Positions 49,401 to 59,792 of a stretch of DNA of 64,000 bases are shown piece by piece (the first letter of the stretch is position 1; each line of letters starts with the position of its first letter). This stretch comes from Berghia stephanieae (Eukaryota; Mollusca; Gastropoda; Nudibranchia; Aeolidiidae), in NCBI GenBank assembly GCA_034508935.3, contig CM067449.1, forward strand, positions 30,398,569-30,462,568, written 5' to 3'. Made by a program: the position numbers and the translations under genes. The notes under the pieces are model-generated. The model made no database searches. It worked only from the letters and a program-made list of their open reading frames with translations, and was not told where the DNA came from.

Positions 49401-50558
49401 ACTTACCAGGAATGTCAAAGCGTCCATCTTCTACTAAAAATCCAGCAAGTTTGTGACCTCTGAGCCACAAATCATTAGGCCATTTGGGAATAGCCTCTAC
49501 TCCCAAAATACGAACCACATCAAACACAGCCAGGCACGCTGCGACTTCCACACCAAAACGACCTTCAAATGTCTGCAGCGGGGGAAAATTTTAAAAAATC
49601 TCGTTAAAGCATTTTCATTGCCACCATACAACATGCAGACATAGTGCAGCAGAATACAGACTGGTGTATTGTTAGTGTAAAGGAAATTAATTAATAACAT
49701 GATATGGCAATACATTGAGTTTAGTTTGAGTAAATGCTGGGCATAATCATTGCAAATTGTAAATACGGCTTAATTCCATTGCCTGCTATGGTGGGGGATG
49801 ATGAGGTTGGGGGAAGGTGAAGGTCAATGGGAAGAAAGATGAGCAAAATAAAGGAAATCAAAAGAAACCTTTTTGTAAATCGACTGCAGGCGATTATGAG
49901 CAAAGATTTTGATCTCATCGATTAAAAAAAGTTATTACCCCCTCCCTCTTTTTCATTGTTGTGATATCAAACAAAGGGGGTTTCGATAGCTCAGTTGGTA
50001 GAGCACTCGCTTCACATGCAAAGGGCCCGAGATAGATCCCGGGTGCAGTTGAGATTTTTATTCTGATCCCCACTGTCCCCTCAGTGGTGATTGGGTAGCT
50101 AGGTCTGTTAGATCTGGAGGAAAGTACCTTGCAATAACCTAGCTTCCTATCCAAAGGATAGCAAGCAATTGCTATTGTCCATTTCACGCTATAGAATCCG
50201 GGATAAACTCCGGCTCTGTGGACCTAAAGGCTCTGAAGGCCTACTTTTGTTTTTTGTTTTTTTTTAATCCAACAAAAACATAAAACAAAACATCCAAAAA
50301 GCAATATCAATATCTTCTAAACTTTTAAATAAAAAGATTGAATTTCTTTTAAAGTGTGGTTACACAAATTATGACCTTTGCCATTTTCACCAGGATAGCA
50401 GTGACAGCAAAAGCGATATAAACCATAATTTACTGACGCTCAAATTACATCGCTGTAACTCTCCTCTTGGTGAAAATGTTAAGATATGATATCAAATAAG
50501 AGAAAAATTGAGTCAAGCCTAAAAAGATTTCTTTAATTAATCAACCAAGCATATATAT

Positions 50559-50629
<71 letters not shown>

Positions 50630-53600
50630 TCCATTACAAATGGGTATGTGTTATATGGAGACAAAATACTATAATAATGGTTGGAAAGAGTAGGTCAGCT
50701 TGAAAAAGATCAACGGGGAGGAAAACAACAGTTTAGTGAAGGGGGTTAGAAATAACAATTTTCTTTTCATATGATCTTAACATTAAGCACCAATGCTAAC
50801 CTTGTAATTTTGCGGCAAGTGAAGGATTATAGAGACATATATATTTCCTGTGTTAGATGCATCCCATTTATGATCTCTTGCTCCTCTTGCCTTCGTTTGT
50901 CTCTCTGCCATTATTAGTGTTCCATGGGGATACTGGCTGGCTGAAAACATAAAAATATCAATCCATTGAGACAAGAAAATTAAACATTGAGACCTGTCTC
51001 TTTAGCTATATGTTGCCACAACTGCACTTTTATACTTGAAGTGTATAATTTTTTACAGCAGTTCTTACTTTCTTTTATTTTTTTGGTCCTGTTAGATAAT
51101 ATTGAGGAAGAAAGTTACAAAGTATGTTTTGAAACAGAAAAAGATAATCCTACACTATTTGCAAGCCCAATTGAAACACATCCTCTGCTCTGAATCTGCT
51201 TCTGAAGAGGCATATCTTAGGAGATGATTAACTGCTAAAATAACAATGATAGTGTTAATTATCACAGAGTGTTGTAACAAACCGTTAATCGCCACAGAGC
51301 AAAATTAGAACTTTTCTAGCGTCGTGTTTAGGATAACTCTACTTCCATTTCTGCTTCTCTCCTTCACTTTCCACATTCAAAGACAAGATAGTGCCACTCA
51401 TGGATAATGTGATTTCATCCTGGCGGATTTTGAAGGACTATTTTAAACTCTTTGCTTCGTTGTATGTATGCATGTCTCTGTCCGAGTTATCCCATTGGTT
51501 CTTTTAGAAGAGAGAAGATGAGGAGGGGGTGGAAGGAATATGAAGAGAATGAGAAGGCAGATGAGGAGGATATTAGGCTAGAGGGAGGCTATTGATATAA
51601 GTAGATAGTTGTCAAATCATTTTGAAAATTGTTTCATTGGATTCCTTGCACAAAAACAATCAAAATTCATATAGGTTTAATGACTCTGGTGCTTCTAGTT
51701 TTTGAGATGGTTAAAACAATGAGGGAAACTGATACATATATCACAAAGAAAAAAGTTTATCCTGGTTTCTATAGCATGAAACGGAAAATAGCAATTGCTT
51801 GCCACCTTTTGGGTAGGACATTAGTCTACTGCAAAGTACTTTCCACCAGATCAAACACCCTGCTACCCATTCACAGCTGGGTAGTCAGGGGATCAGAAAA
51901 ATATCTCGATTGCACCCAGGATCGATCTCAGTCCCTTTGCATGTGTAGTGAGTGCTCTACCAACAGCACTGTCAAAAAATAAAATACCAAACACAGAATG
52001 TTTCGGGCTCAAACACCTTCTTCAGTCAATAATAATACAGTCCACTCCGGAAAATTGCAACTCGGTTAATCGCAACTTTCGGTTAATCGCAACATTTCCC
52101 AAGAAATGGAATTAATTCTATATTAAAGTCATTGGTTAATTGCAACAAACTTCAGTTAATCACAACAAATTTTTGCCCCCAAAAAGAGGTAAATTCAAGA
52201 AATCAAACAAAATATGATTTCATCATGGAAGAAATCATGACGTGTTGAAAAAACCGAGAGTAAACAGGATTTAATGCTACAGTAGTGTGCTACAACTCTT
52301 TTAGAGACAAAATAGGGTGGGACTTTGTAGTATGACAGATGTCATCTGTGGCCATTAAATAGGAGGCGAGGGGCTGGGCATAGTCTTTACAATGGGTAAA
52401 GAGAGACTGAGGGATATCCTTTGTTATGGGATTGACAACTGTGCATTGTTACCAATGAATTTGGTGAAAGCTTATTGGATCTCACCACAGATAATCTCTT
52501 TGAATCTTACAAATGTCGATAACAAAAGAGTGAAAATGAATCAAAACAACTTCAAAAAAGAACAAAATACCAAATATTGACGTTTCGGGCACAAATACTT
52601 TCTTCAACGAATAACAATAATAATAATGTTTTTTATTCTAATGTACAAAAATGAATATAGCAGTAACAGCTTCAAAAAAGAACAAAATGCCAAACACAGA
52701 ATGTTTCAGGCTCAAAACGCTGAGCCAATGCTACAATTTTTCACTAATGTACAAAATGAATGCAACAAAAAAGAACAAAATACAAAACACTGAAAGCCAA
52801 AACAATATTTACACCGTCTTGAATTGTTGGGACTCATTGAGCTGACACAATCTCATCTATCGTAAGCAGCTTCCTCTGCGTCTTACCACAATAGACACTT
52901 CTCCTTAGGAGGTCATGATCTTAGGTTTTCAGGTCATATTTTTGCAAAAGATCCTATGGGCCCATTACTGCGAAATCATTAATCCGTCATGAGACAAACT
53001 AACATTAACATGTGTCGGCTATCTCAATCGTGTTAAGGGCTCAGTTCATTGTTTTTGTACCTTCTATATTGGTAATTTATGGTGGTAATGCATTCCATTC
53101 GTGAACGGTTCTTGGTAAAAAAAAAAAGGAATTTATTATCTTGTATTTGCTGTTGCTCTAAACTTGATCCTCATATCTATAATTACCAGATGATGGTCAC
53201 TTCTAATATCAGCACCTCTCCTACCTCCACAAGAAGGAGTGACCTTCTCCAAATTCTCTTGATGAGTACATGGTCTGTTAGGCGAGACCCATGTAACTTT
53301 GTGAATCATCCTGTGTGAAAACAGAGTCCAATCAATGATAAAATCATTAGCACTAATTCCAGAAGTTTATCACCATTCTCATTCATCACACCCCAACCCA
53401 CTTTTCTTATTCATGCCACTGTTGTATCCTACCTTAGCATTAAGGTCGTCTATTACTATTATTGTATCATGTTTCCTACCTCAGCTGCCAACTGTTCATA
53501 AAAGTTGTCCTTGCCTGTTTCCTAACTGTCATTTGTGGTGCTGTAACACTGTGTGATGATACCATTTACATGACTCCTTTTCATTCTAATTTTCATGTTG

Positions 53601-55445
53601 TTAACTATTTAAATTGAGCTTTTATATTGCGCAATATCCACTTATCATGCTCAAAGCGCTTTACAAGGGGTCCCTGGCCAACAGCAACACTTAACATGTA
53701 GGATTGGACAGGACGCCTGTTAGGTGCGATTTCAATTTCTTTCCGGACAGAGCCATGTTCCAGGCTATTTATGAATCAGGAAACATCAATTTAAACATTC
53801 CAGCAATACATTCCTGCGGATGAGAATAATTTGGTTCCTTGATTCTGTCACCCAAAATTTCATGTTTACATTAGTTCCCAAAAATCCTCATGCAAAAACA
53901 ACATCCCCTAGAACAATGTCTGCCATCACATCAACAATCTTTACATCATCCTCAATTTCAGCTTCTTTCCAATAGCTGATGATCATTTCTTTCTCTCTGA
54001 TCTCCACCCTCCACCACCCTTGCATTCCATGTGCAGTCTTTCTTCAACTCCACATCATACCATTTGTGTTTGAACAATACCCCAACAATTGATTCATCCT
54101 TATCCATCATTTGCTGTAACCGTTCCTGATGCATTCCATGGACTAATTGAAAAATAGCTGCAGCTACAGTCTTCTCATCAAATGCTTTCTTCACATCTTT
54201 GTCAACTTTCTTCCTTGACTTTGAACTTCTTGCTCGGGCCACCTCTCTCATCCTTACTTCAATCTCTTCATCAACCTCCCCTTCATTCTCTTTCCTCAAC
54301 TTTCTCAAAACACAAGCCCTTCTTCTAGCAAAACTCACCAACCTCTCCTGCATAAAACTTTCTTTCGCATCCAACCATTTCATCGTTTTATTTGTTTTTG
54401 GCAGGTCATTCCCAGCTGATGGTGGCAACACTAGCTTAAGTACGTATTTGACTGTCTGTATGCTGGATAAGACACTAAATTCATGCACCATACTTGCAGC
54501 TGTTGATTTCAAAAGTGTTTTATCAATGGATTATTCCGTCAAAGTACTAACTGACAGTTGTTTTCAACAAATTTCCAACTTGAGCTATGGGGCATTGGGC
54601 CAATATTGCTCTATATGTTGCCTTCTTACACCAGAAGCAGACATTTGGCCATCCTTACGCTCCTCACTTCCATTTTCATCTCTATCTTGCAATTGGTTGA
54701 TCAAAAAGTCATTGGCATCCTTCAATTCCTTCACTTCCTATGTCAATGCTTTACTGCAGACTTCCTTATCTGGTGTGTATGTTGGATCCTTAATTTCTTT
54801 AATTCTAGTGCTGCTGATGGACGGTCCTTTATTCTGCCTAACCTCTTTGACAAGTTTGTCACCTCCGATTTCAAGTCACCGCTTTTCCTCCTCAGACTCC
54901 TTTCAATCTCTGTTTTCCTTTCCAGTTGCTTCTTTACACTCTTCAATTTCAACAATTTCTTTATCACCCAATCCAATTCAAATTTCTTCTTCAGGGCCAT
55001 AAGTTGGTTTTATAAAGCACGTTTTTCCTTCTTACACTTCTGTTGTATAATCTTCAACTTATTGTCAATACACCCCTTTCCTATTCTTCCTTAGGACTGG
55101 AATATTTGGCAGACTGATTCTGGTGCTAGGTTGAGGTACTTGAGTATAAGAACAAGATGGAATGTCATCTACATAAGGAGTTGAAACAGTTTCTACCAGT
55201 TCAACTGGGAGTTGACATAACTTATCAAACTCCTGCAATATGTTATTCCAAGCAGTGCCCTTACTTCTATAGACTTTTTAATTTGGAGTTGACTGATATC
55301 TGCAAATAAAAACAATCAACCACATTGTATTACGAAAAATTAGGTATCGACTTCAATGATCTTTGAGTTTTCACTTCTCAAATGGCCATAAAGACCTACA
55401 GAGCTATGACAGCATACTCTGTAGTAATAGTAATAGTAGCAAATG

Positions 55446-55512
<67 letters not shown>

Positions 55513-56754
55513 AAGTAGTAGCTGCTGCAGCAGTAGCAGCAGCAGGAATAGAGCTACTCTGTGGCAATGAACATATTTTATTGATTGTCACAGCGCCACT
55601 CTGGCAAAGTAGCTAAAAAAAATGACAACCTGATAACATAATGTACCAACATTAAATTATGTGTAACCTTGAAAGTTTTAAGTCTGATTTATATAATTTA
55701 TTGAGAACTACTCATTAAAATGGATGTCTAAAAATAATAACATATAGCTGAGAGACGTTAATTTCTTTCATCTAATTCTAATTCTAAGTCTAAACAGCTC
55801 AGTTCCGTAAGTCAGTAAGCCATTTGAGTCATTGAGACTGATTGACAGTATCCTATCCAGGGAAGAGCCCCAACATTAAGATTACGTATACAATAGAAAG
55901 AATAAATTTGAGACAGCATAACATAATTTCATAATAATATTCATATCATATAAGGCCACCTCTATTGGGAGAAGTACTGCAAATAGTGATTTCCTCTATT
56001 TGCAGGAGTACTGTGAATAGTAGATTGCGTTCTTTTTAGTTATTCGCAGTAGTATTGAGAATAGTAGATAGCTTTCATATTCATTGTTCGCAGTAGTACT
56101 GCAACTATATAATTCATTTCAGTTATGTGCAAATACAGGTTCATTCTGTATTTGCAGTAGTATGTAGCCTACTAGCCTAGAGCTTTATTATAATATAGAG
56201 GAGTGGTCGCAAAAAATAAACTACATTATTATTATTATTATTATTATTATCATAATTATAATTTTTCAATTTTTTTTTTTTTACATTATTACTATCGAGC
56301 CTATTACTATTATTATTATTTTGCATTACGATGACGATGTGTCTGTTGTTGTGTAGTGATGGTAGTGGTGATGTGGTGGTGATGATTTAGTTGTGGTACA
56401 GGTAGTGATGATGACTATAAGGATAATAATGATGATGTAATGGTGGTGGCGGTTGCTGAAGTTTTGATAACGCTGTGGTAGCGGTAGTAATGATGATGAT
56501 GTAATGGTTGTGGTTGTAGTAGTGGCGGTAGTAGCGATGATGACGAGGAGGAGGATGACGATGTAAAGGTGGTGGTGGTTGCTATAGTTTTGATAACGCT
56601 GTGGTAGTAGAAGTAATGATGATGTGGTGGTGGCTGTAGTAGTAGAGGTAGTTTATTGATATGGTAACTTCTATCATTTGCAGGAGCACTGAGATATGAG
56701 TCATGAGCAACGGCAATGATAAGTGTGTGTGTGTGTGTGTGTGAGACACACACA

Positions 56755-56840
<86 letters not shown>

Positions 56841-57373
56841 CCTGACTTTATAAGATATTATCACACAAATCTAATTGTAAATAATACTATCTATCTAGAT
56901 ATCTTCTTAGGTCTAATTCTATCTATAAACGGGGACGGAACTATTCTCATTATAATTAATTAAAAATTAAAGTAATCTGACAGTAGACGTCTAGATAATT
57001 TTAAAGATGTGAGAACGAATGATGTTTCCACGTGAAATCACCATTCGCAGTGTACTACTGCGAATAAGCACTTCGACTTCGATCATATAATTTGATAATA
57101 AATAATAAGAATTTAAATTCTAGACTAGATATCTAGATAATAATAATTCTAGTGAAGTAGAGTAGAGTCAGTCATAAGTCATAAGATTATTAGATAAGAC
57201 TACGGATATCTCTAAATTTAAAAAAGAAAATGAATTGGCTCACGATCATTGACTCCAAACCTCCGGGCATCGTCCATGGTCGACCCAGTGACATCAGTAT
57301 AAACAATCTTTTTCCCAATGTATTTACTTTTTAATTTTTGACGAAATCGATCAGTATCAAAAGCCACGGACAT
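39830..57373 (-). CDS. Biotin-protein ligase-like protein with the HLCS/Bpl1 N-type domain at its C-terminus
   Basis: Eight exons in order: 57373-57244, 50940-50801, 49572-49407, 49189-49063, 46446-46253, 43342-43142, 42280-42131, 40518-39830; phases agree, 598 residues. An in-frame stop lies just upstream of the ATG. Residues 1-270 are a BPL catalytic plus C-terminal module: VTGSTMDDAR, biotinyl-AMP loop ERQTKARGARDHKW (56-69), KWPND (120-124), ILGMGINVN (153-161). These enzymes activate biotin with ATP and attach it to carboxylases. Residues 275-598 resemble the glutamine-amidotransferase-like domain that precedes the catalytic part in human HLCS and yeast Bpl1 (KILVVFTG, CDLLVLTEDV, LKKGGNLLTTG, YGGSIAVFGFDLG), with an acidic/Ser-rich insert at about 395-495. 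Exon 6 encodes both the end of the first module and the start of the second, so the fusion is not an exon-joining artefact. Introns carry many repeats. Confidence 0.9.
40810..41018 (-). repeat. Family A SINE, headless, in ligase intron 7
   Basis: 3' body only (GAGCTTTTATATAGTGCAAT, CAAAGCGCTTTACAAGGGG), ending near GTAAAGAGCC before the tRNA-like head. Confidence 0.8.
43409..43449. repeat. (CA)n microsatellite
   Basis: About 41 bases of ACAC with one T interruption, in a ligase intron. Confidence 0.95.
45046..45527. repeat. Two interleaved inverted repeats in ligase intron 5
   Basis: Pair 1: 45046-45091 and 45357-45396 (GCTACCTTTTCATAC and its complement, with a TTTG run). Pair 2: 45195-45326 and 45397-45527 (CAGATAAAATGGACG...TTTCAGGTTTCCCCTTTC and its complement). 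The arms alternate (1, 2, 1', 2'), so this is not a simple palindrome. Pair 2 has another diverged relative at 38945-39020. Confidence 0.8.
46883..47177 (-). repeat. Family A SINE, full length, in ligase intron 4
   Basis: Body from GAGCTTTTATATAG at the left to the tRNA-like head at the right, with B-box region (GGCTGGAACCC) and GTGGTCTTGTGGTATGACAC. A second head-only fragment lies at 47510-47580. Confidence 0.85.
47510..47580 (-). repeat. Family A SINE head fragment
   Basis: Only the tRNA-like head remains (TGTGGTCTTGTGGTAGGACA on the minus strand). Confidence 0.75.
48182..48845. mobile_element. Probable Tc1/mariner-like MITE, degenerate
   Basis: Left end TACAATCGAAGC and right end GCTTCTATTGTA are near-perfect inverted repeats starting with TA. 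Internal runs of TAATTGGAA / TTCCAATTA suggest longer, eroded terminal repeats. No coding content. In ligase intron 4. Confidence 0.6.
49976..50270 (+). repeat. tRNA-derived SINE, family C, best copy, in ligase intron 2
   Basis: The head has a strong A-box (TAGCTCAGTTGGTAGAGCAC) and a B-box-like AGATAGATCCCGGG. The body has GATTGGGTAGCTAGGTCTGT and AGCAAGCAATTGCTATTGTC, and the tail is T-rich. Related copies: 33655-33862, 51768-51975 and the split copy at 63243-63870. Confidence 0.85.
50551..50627. repeat. (TA)n microsatellite
   Basis: About 77 bases of TA with one interruption, in ligase intron 2. Confidence 0.97.
51768..51975 (-). repeat. tRNA-derived SINE, family C
   Basis: Minus-strand copy: head at the right (GTTGGTAGAGCACTCACTAC, GATCGATCCTGGG), body at the left. 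In ligase intron 1. Confidence 0.85.
51978..52790. repeat. Dispersed short repeat around GAACAAAATACCAAACAC
   Basis: Near copies of an AACAAAATACCAAACACTGA word, followed in two or three cases by GTTTCGGGCTCAAACACCTTCTTCA, lie at about 51978-52030, 52555-52612, 52672-52715 and 52770-52790. A reverse relative lies at 47703-47765. Function unknown; similar words occur at ends of some retroelements. Confidence 0.55.
53070..53600 (-). pseudogene. LINE endonuclease-domain relic in ligase intron 1
   Basis: Read on the minus strand, pieces of a non-LTR retrotransposon endonuclease are visible: RMKRSHVNGIITQCYSTTND, DDLNAKVG, GWGVMNENGDKLLEL, IHKVTWVSPN and RRGADIRSDHHLVIIDM. The last includes the SDHH block that closes the active site of this endonuclease family. 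Several frameshifts and stops separate the pieces, and the upstream ORF1 and downstream reverse transcriptase are absent. The piece is an old 5'- and 3'-truncated fossil. Confidence 0.8.
53616..53755 (-). repeat. Family A SINE, 3' half
   Basis: Body only (GAGCTTTTATATTGCGCAAT, CAAAGCGCTTTACAAGGGG), cut before the tRNA-like head. It lies next to the LINE endonuclease relic. Confidence 0.82.
53958..55270 (-). pseudogene. Unrecognised coiled-coil protein relic in ligase intron 1
   Basis: A long protein-like reading on the minus strand, switching frames at least twice. N-terminal side (55270-55000): DKLCQLPVELVETVSTPYVD, PSTRISLPNIPVLRKNRKG and a Lys/Gln-rich start of a coiled coil. Middle (55000-54743): heptad-rich KKFELDWVIKKLLKLKSVKK. 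C-terminal side (54512-53958): 184 open codons with WLDAKESFMQERLVSFARRR, SRKKVDKDVKKAFDEKTV and FKHKWYDVELKKDCTWNARV. The last segment looks like a small SH3/chromo-like module. I do not recognise the family. Intronic position, frame shifts and nearby LINE scraps suggest a transposon-borne or retrocopied gene. The 267-codon frame on the opposite strand is its shadow. Confidence 0.55.
55445..55512. repeat. (GTA)n microsatellite
   Basis: About 22 nearly pure TAG/GTA triplets. Open frames through it encode poly-Ser or poly-Thr and are artefacts. Confidence 0.96.
55970..57070. repeat. Scattered palindromic motif around TGCAGTAGTACTGCA
   Basis: Near copies of a partly palindromic word (ATTTGCAGTAGTACTGCAAATAG-like, best half GCAGTAGTACTGC) occur near 55978, 56003, 56046, 56090, 56150, 56680 and 57048, spaced irregularly, in intron 1 of the ligase gene. 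Relatives are seen near 18480 and 33610. Confidence 0.55.
56726..56839. repeat. Compound microsatellite (TG)n-(AC)n-(AG)n
   Basis: About 17 bases TG, a GAG spacer, about 28 bases AC, then about 67 bases AG. Preceded by 300 bases of imperfect GATGATGG/GTGGTAG repeats (56340-56660) and a TTA run at 56224-56253. Confidence 0.95.
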
Positions 57374-59792
57374 CTTTGATATTTATTTGTTGACAGAGCC
57401 CTAAATAGGATCACATTATTGTTGACGAAAAAACTGCTGTCAGCTGAGGGCAAAGCCAGGGAAGATAATATTTATGAACTGAGAGATTAAGCCACGGTTC
57501 TAGATGCCTTAAATTCTTGCTCTATTTTCTTTTATCTCCAATTAAATAAATATTACGGACAATTTAATAATAAATGATAGCCTAATGATATAATAAAAGC
57601 AGCTAGCAACTTTTACACTTCATATGTAGTCGTTTTTATTCACGAAAGCTAAGAACTGATTTAATATTTTTGATTCGGATGATTAGGTAGGTCAAGCTGG
57701 CAGATACAACATTATTATGACCTTTGACCTATAATTGTTTCAATATAAAAGAAAATTTCAAGGAATTAAGATGGGGATGCCTTTACTTTATAAGATAACC
57801 CAAGAAATTAAGATGCCATAATAGTCATTCGATCTTTCTCTGTGATATGAAAAGAGAGGCTGTTTTCCAGCGTTTCTAGCACTGGCTTCGCTTTGTTATT
57901 AAATTTTATGAATAATTATTTTTATTATTATAATATTATTTTCAAGCTTGGAGGATTGGGTTCTTTTTTGTATTTTTTTTCAATGCAGCTTTGCCCTTCA
58001 CTGCTAGGAATTTGTGGCTCCCGAAAAAGATACATATTATGATTAATAACACCATAAAGCACTACACAACTCATACAGAGTTGCTTGAAGCATTCTTCAC
58101 CAAAACGGTACGAATAACTTGTCAACTCTTTAAGTGGAAAGAATCATTTTTATTTCCCGCAAAATTCGCAAGTTTGCACCGTTGCTTCCTTAGAAATACT
58201 TGGAACTCGGAACGAGATTGCTTGCAAGTTTGGTGAAAGTGAAAGGTGCTGCTAAACACAGTTATAATTAAGGAAAATATCCAAATAGTATATCGTTCAT
58301 AAATTGATACCTATTCATGACCACCTTGAGCGGCATGATATTGTGATAAATGTTACTGTTATATTACTAGTCTAGTACTTGGCCAAGGCTACAACTACAA
58401 CCACAGCCACAGCTTCACCACAACACACTGTCACACTCACACAGAAGTCAATAAAATAGTACAGACAGACGTCTAACATATGATAAGTTTAGGCACTTTG
58501 AGGCTGTAAAATGTACTCCTCTTTGCTTTTGATATTATTTAACTCTAAATCTAAAGGCAAGTGTCCCAGCAGTAACAAACCGTCACGTTAGTAAAATTGT
58601 CAATAACTCCCTAAGCCTAATTGCCTAAATAGACATCAGTATAGATATCTCTACTTCAAGTACTTTTCCAAACAAATTGAAACTGGCTCTGGCTCAACAC
58701 AATCCCTTTTAAAGAAGATCGATCAAGAAGACAGATTTGGGGGGAGGGAGGGGGGGACAAAATAAAGATTTTTTTGGCCTTCAATAATAATAAGTCCAGA
58801 TTAAAATTTATGTAGGCTTTTACAGCCTTTTGTCTGCTCTTTTGCATTCGTGAACGTATTTAATTCACGTCTCTCAAAACTGGGCATGCCACATAGTGGA
58901 AGGAGGTGTCTGAATTAAACTCTACAAACAGTTTCACAATGAGCGTCGAGACGGCACTTGAATGCCTGCAATGAAGGGGCGTCGACAACTGTTGCAGTGC
59001 AGGCAAGCGGTTCCATTTGTCGACTACCCGAACTGAGAAGTTCTGCCTAAGGTATAGAGAACACCTTTCCTTTGAGAGTTTGAATCTATGTCCTCTGGTG
59101 GAATCGAGATTGAGAAGGCTCATGTTTACAGAGTACAGATTATGCATGTATAAATAAGGATACACTTCGATAAGGTCTCTATCTCTCCTATACTGCATGC
59201 TCGGTTAGAAGACCAGCCATGTGGTTACTATTATTACAGTTGAAGTTGATGAATCTAATCAAATATATTGGATCACTCTTTCTTAGTCAACCACTTCAAC
59301 ATCAACTTTCAAATTCCAATGCCATTTATTTACTCATTCTTTATAACATTGACATACATGGCAACTCCATTTGAAGAGGTTCCAACTCCTGTTTTTTTTT
59401 TTTTAATTTCTATTTTCAGGGATATTCCCAGGTTTAAGAAAAAGTTATTTTTAGGATCAATAATCTTACGTTTCAATAACCTATTCCCCATGATTTTTTC
59501 CCCTTGATGACTATAGTTTATAATATTTTTGTGGATGATTTTAAAGGTTATTATTATTAATGAAATATTTTAGGTGTGCAGTATTCAAGTTCAATATCAC
59601 ATTGTTAAATGCATCACAACAAATTCGAAATATTCCTGTTGTACTTTCAATTTTAATGATCTAATCATATGATGTGGAAATACAAATAATGGTTGATGAA
59701 TTTTTATTTTTTAAATCACTATTTCAGTATGATATAATAATTTACCAACGTAAACAGTGTGAAAAGAAGTGGAACCAGTGTCATTGTCAAAC
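57374..59792. other. Divergent intergenic region between the ligase gene and POLD1
   Basis: 2.4 kb separates the two start codons, so the genes are head to head. Apart from a LINE 3' fragment, it holds no recognised feature. No clear TATA box or CpG-rich promoter stands out. Confidence 0.6.
58857..59205 (-). pseudogene. LINE reverse-transcriptase C-terminal fragment
   Basis: A 112-codon minus-strand frame with the typical tail of a non-LTR retrotransposon ORF2: YRRDRDLIEVYPYLY, RGHRFKLSKERCSLYLRQNF and SVRVVDKWNRLP. The rest of the element is missing, as in 5'-truncated LINE insertions. The final residues before the stop look intact. No poly-A tail or target duplication was identified. Confidence 0.85.

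Noticed and set aside
49976-50048. Functional tRNA gene
   Set aside because: A- and B-box words are good, but the acceptor stem does not close, and the head is followed by a repeated SINE body.
54199-55002. A 267-codon plus-strand frame
   Set aside because: Ser/Leu-rich shadow of the minus-strand coiled-coil relic, whose residues show clear protein-like patterns.
55382-55570. Poly-Ser / poly-Thr frames
   Set aside because: Translation of the GTA microsatellite.
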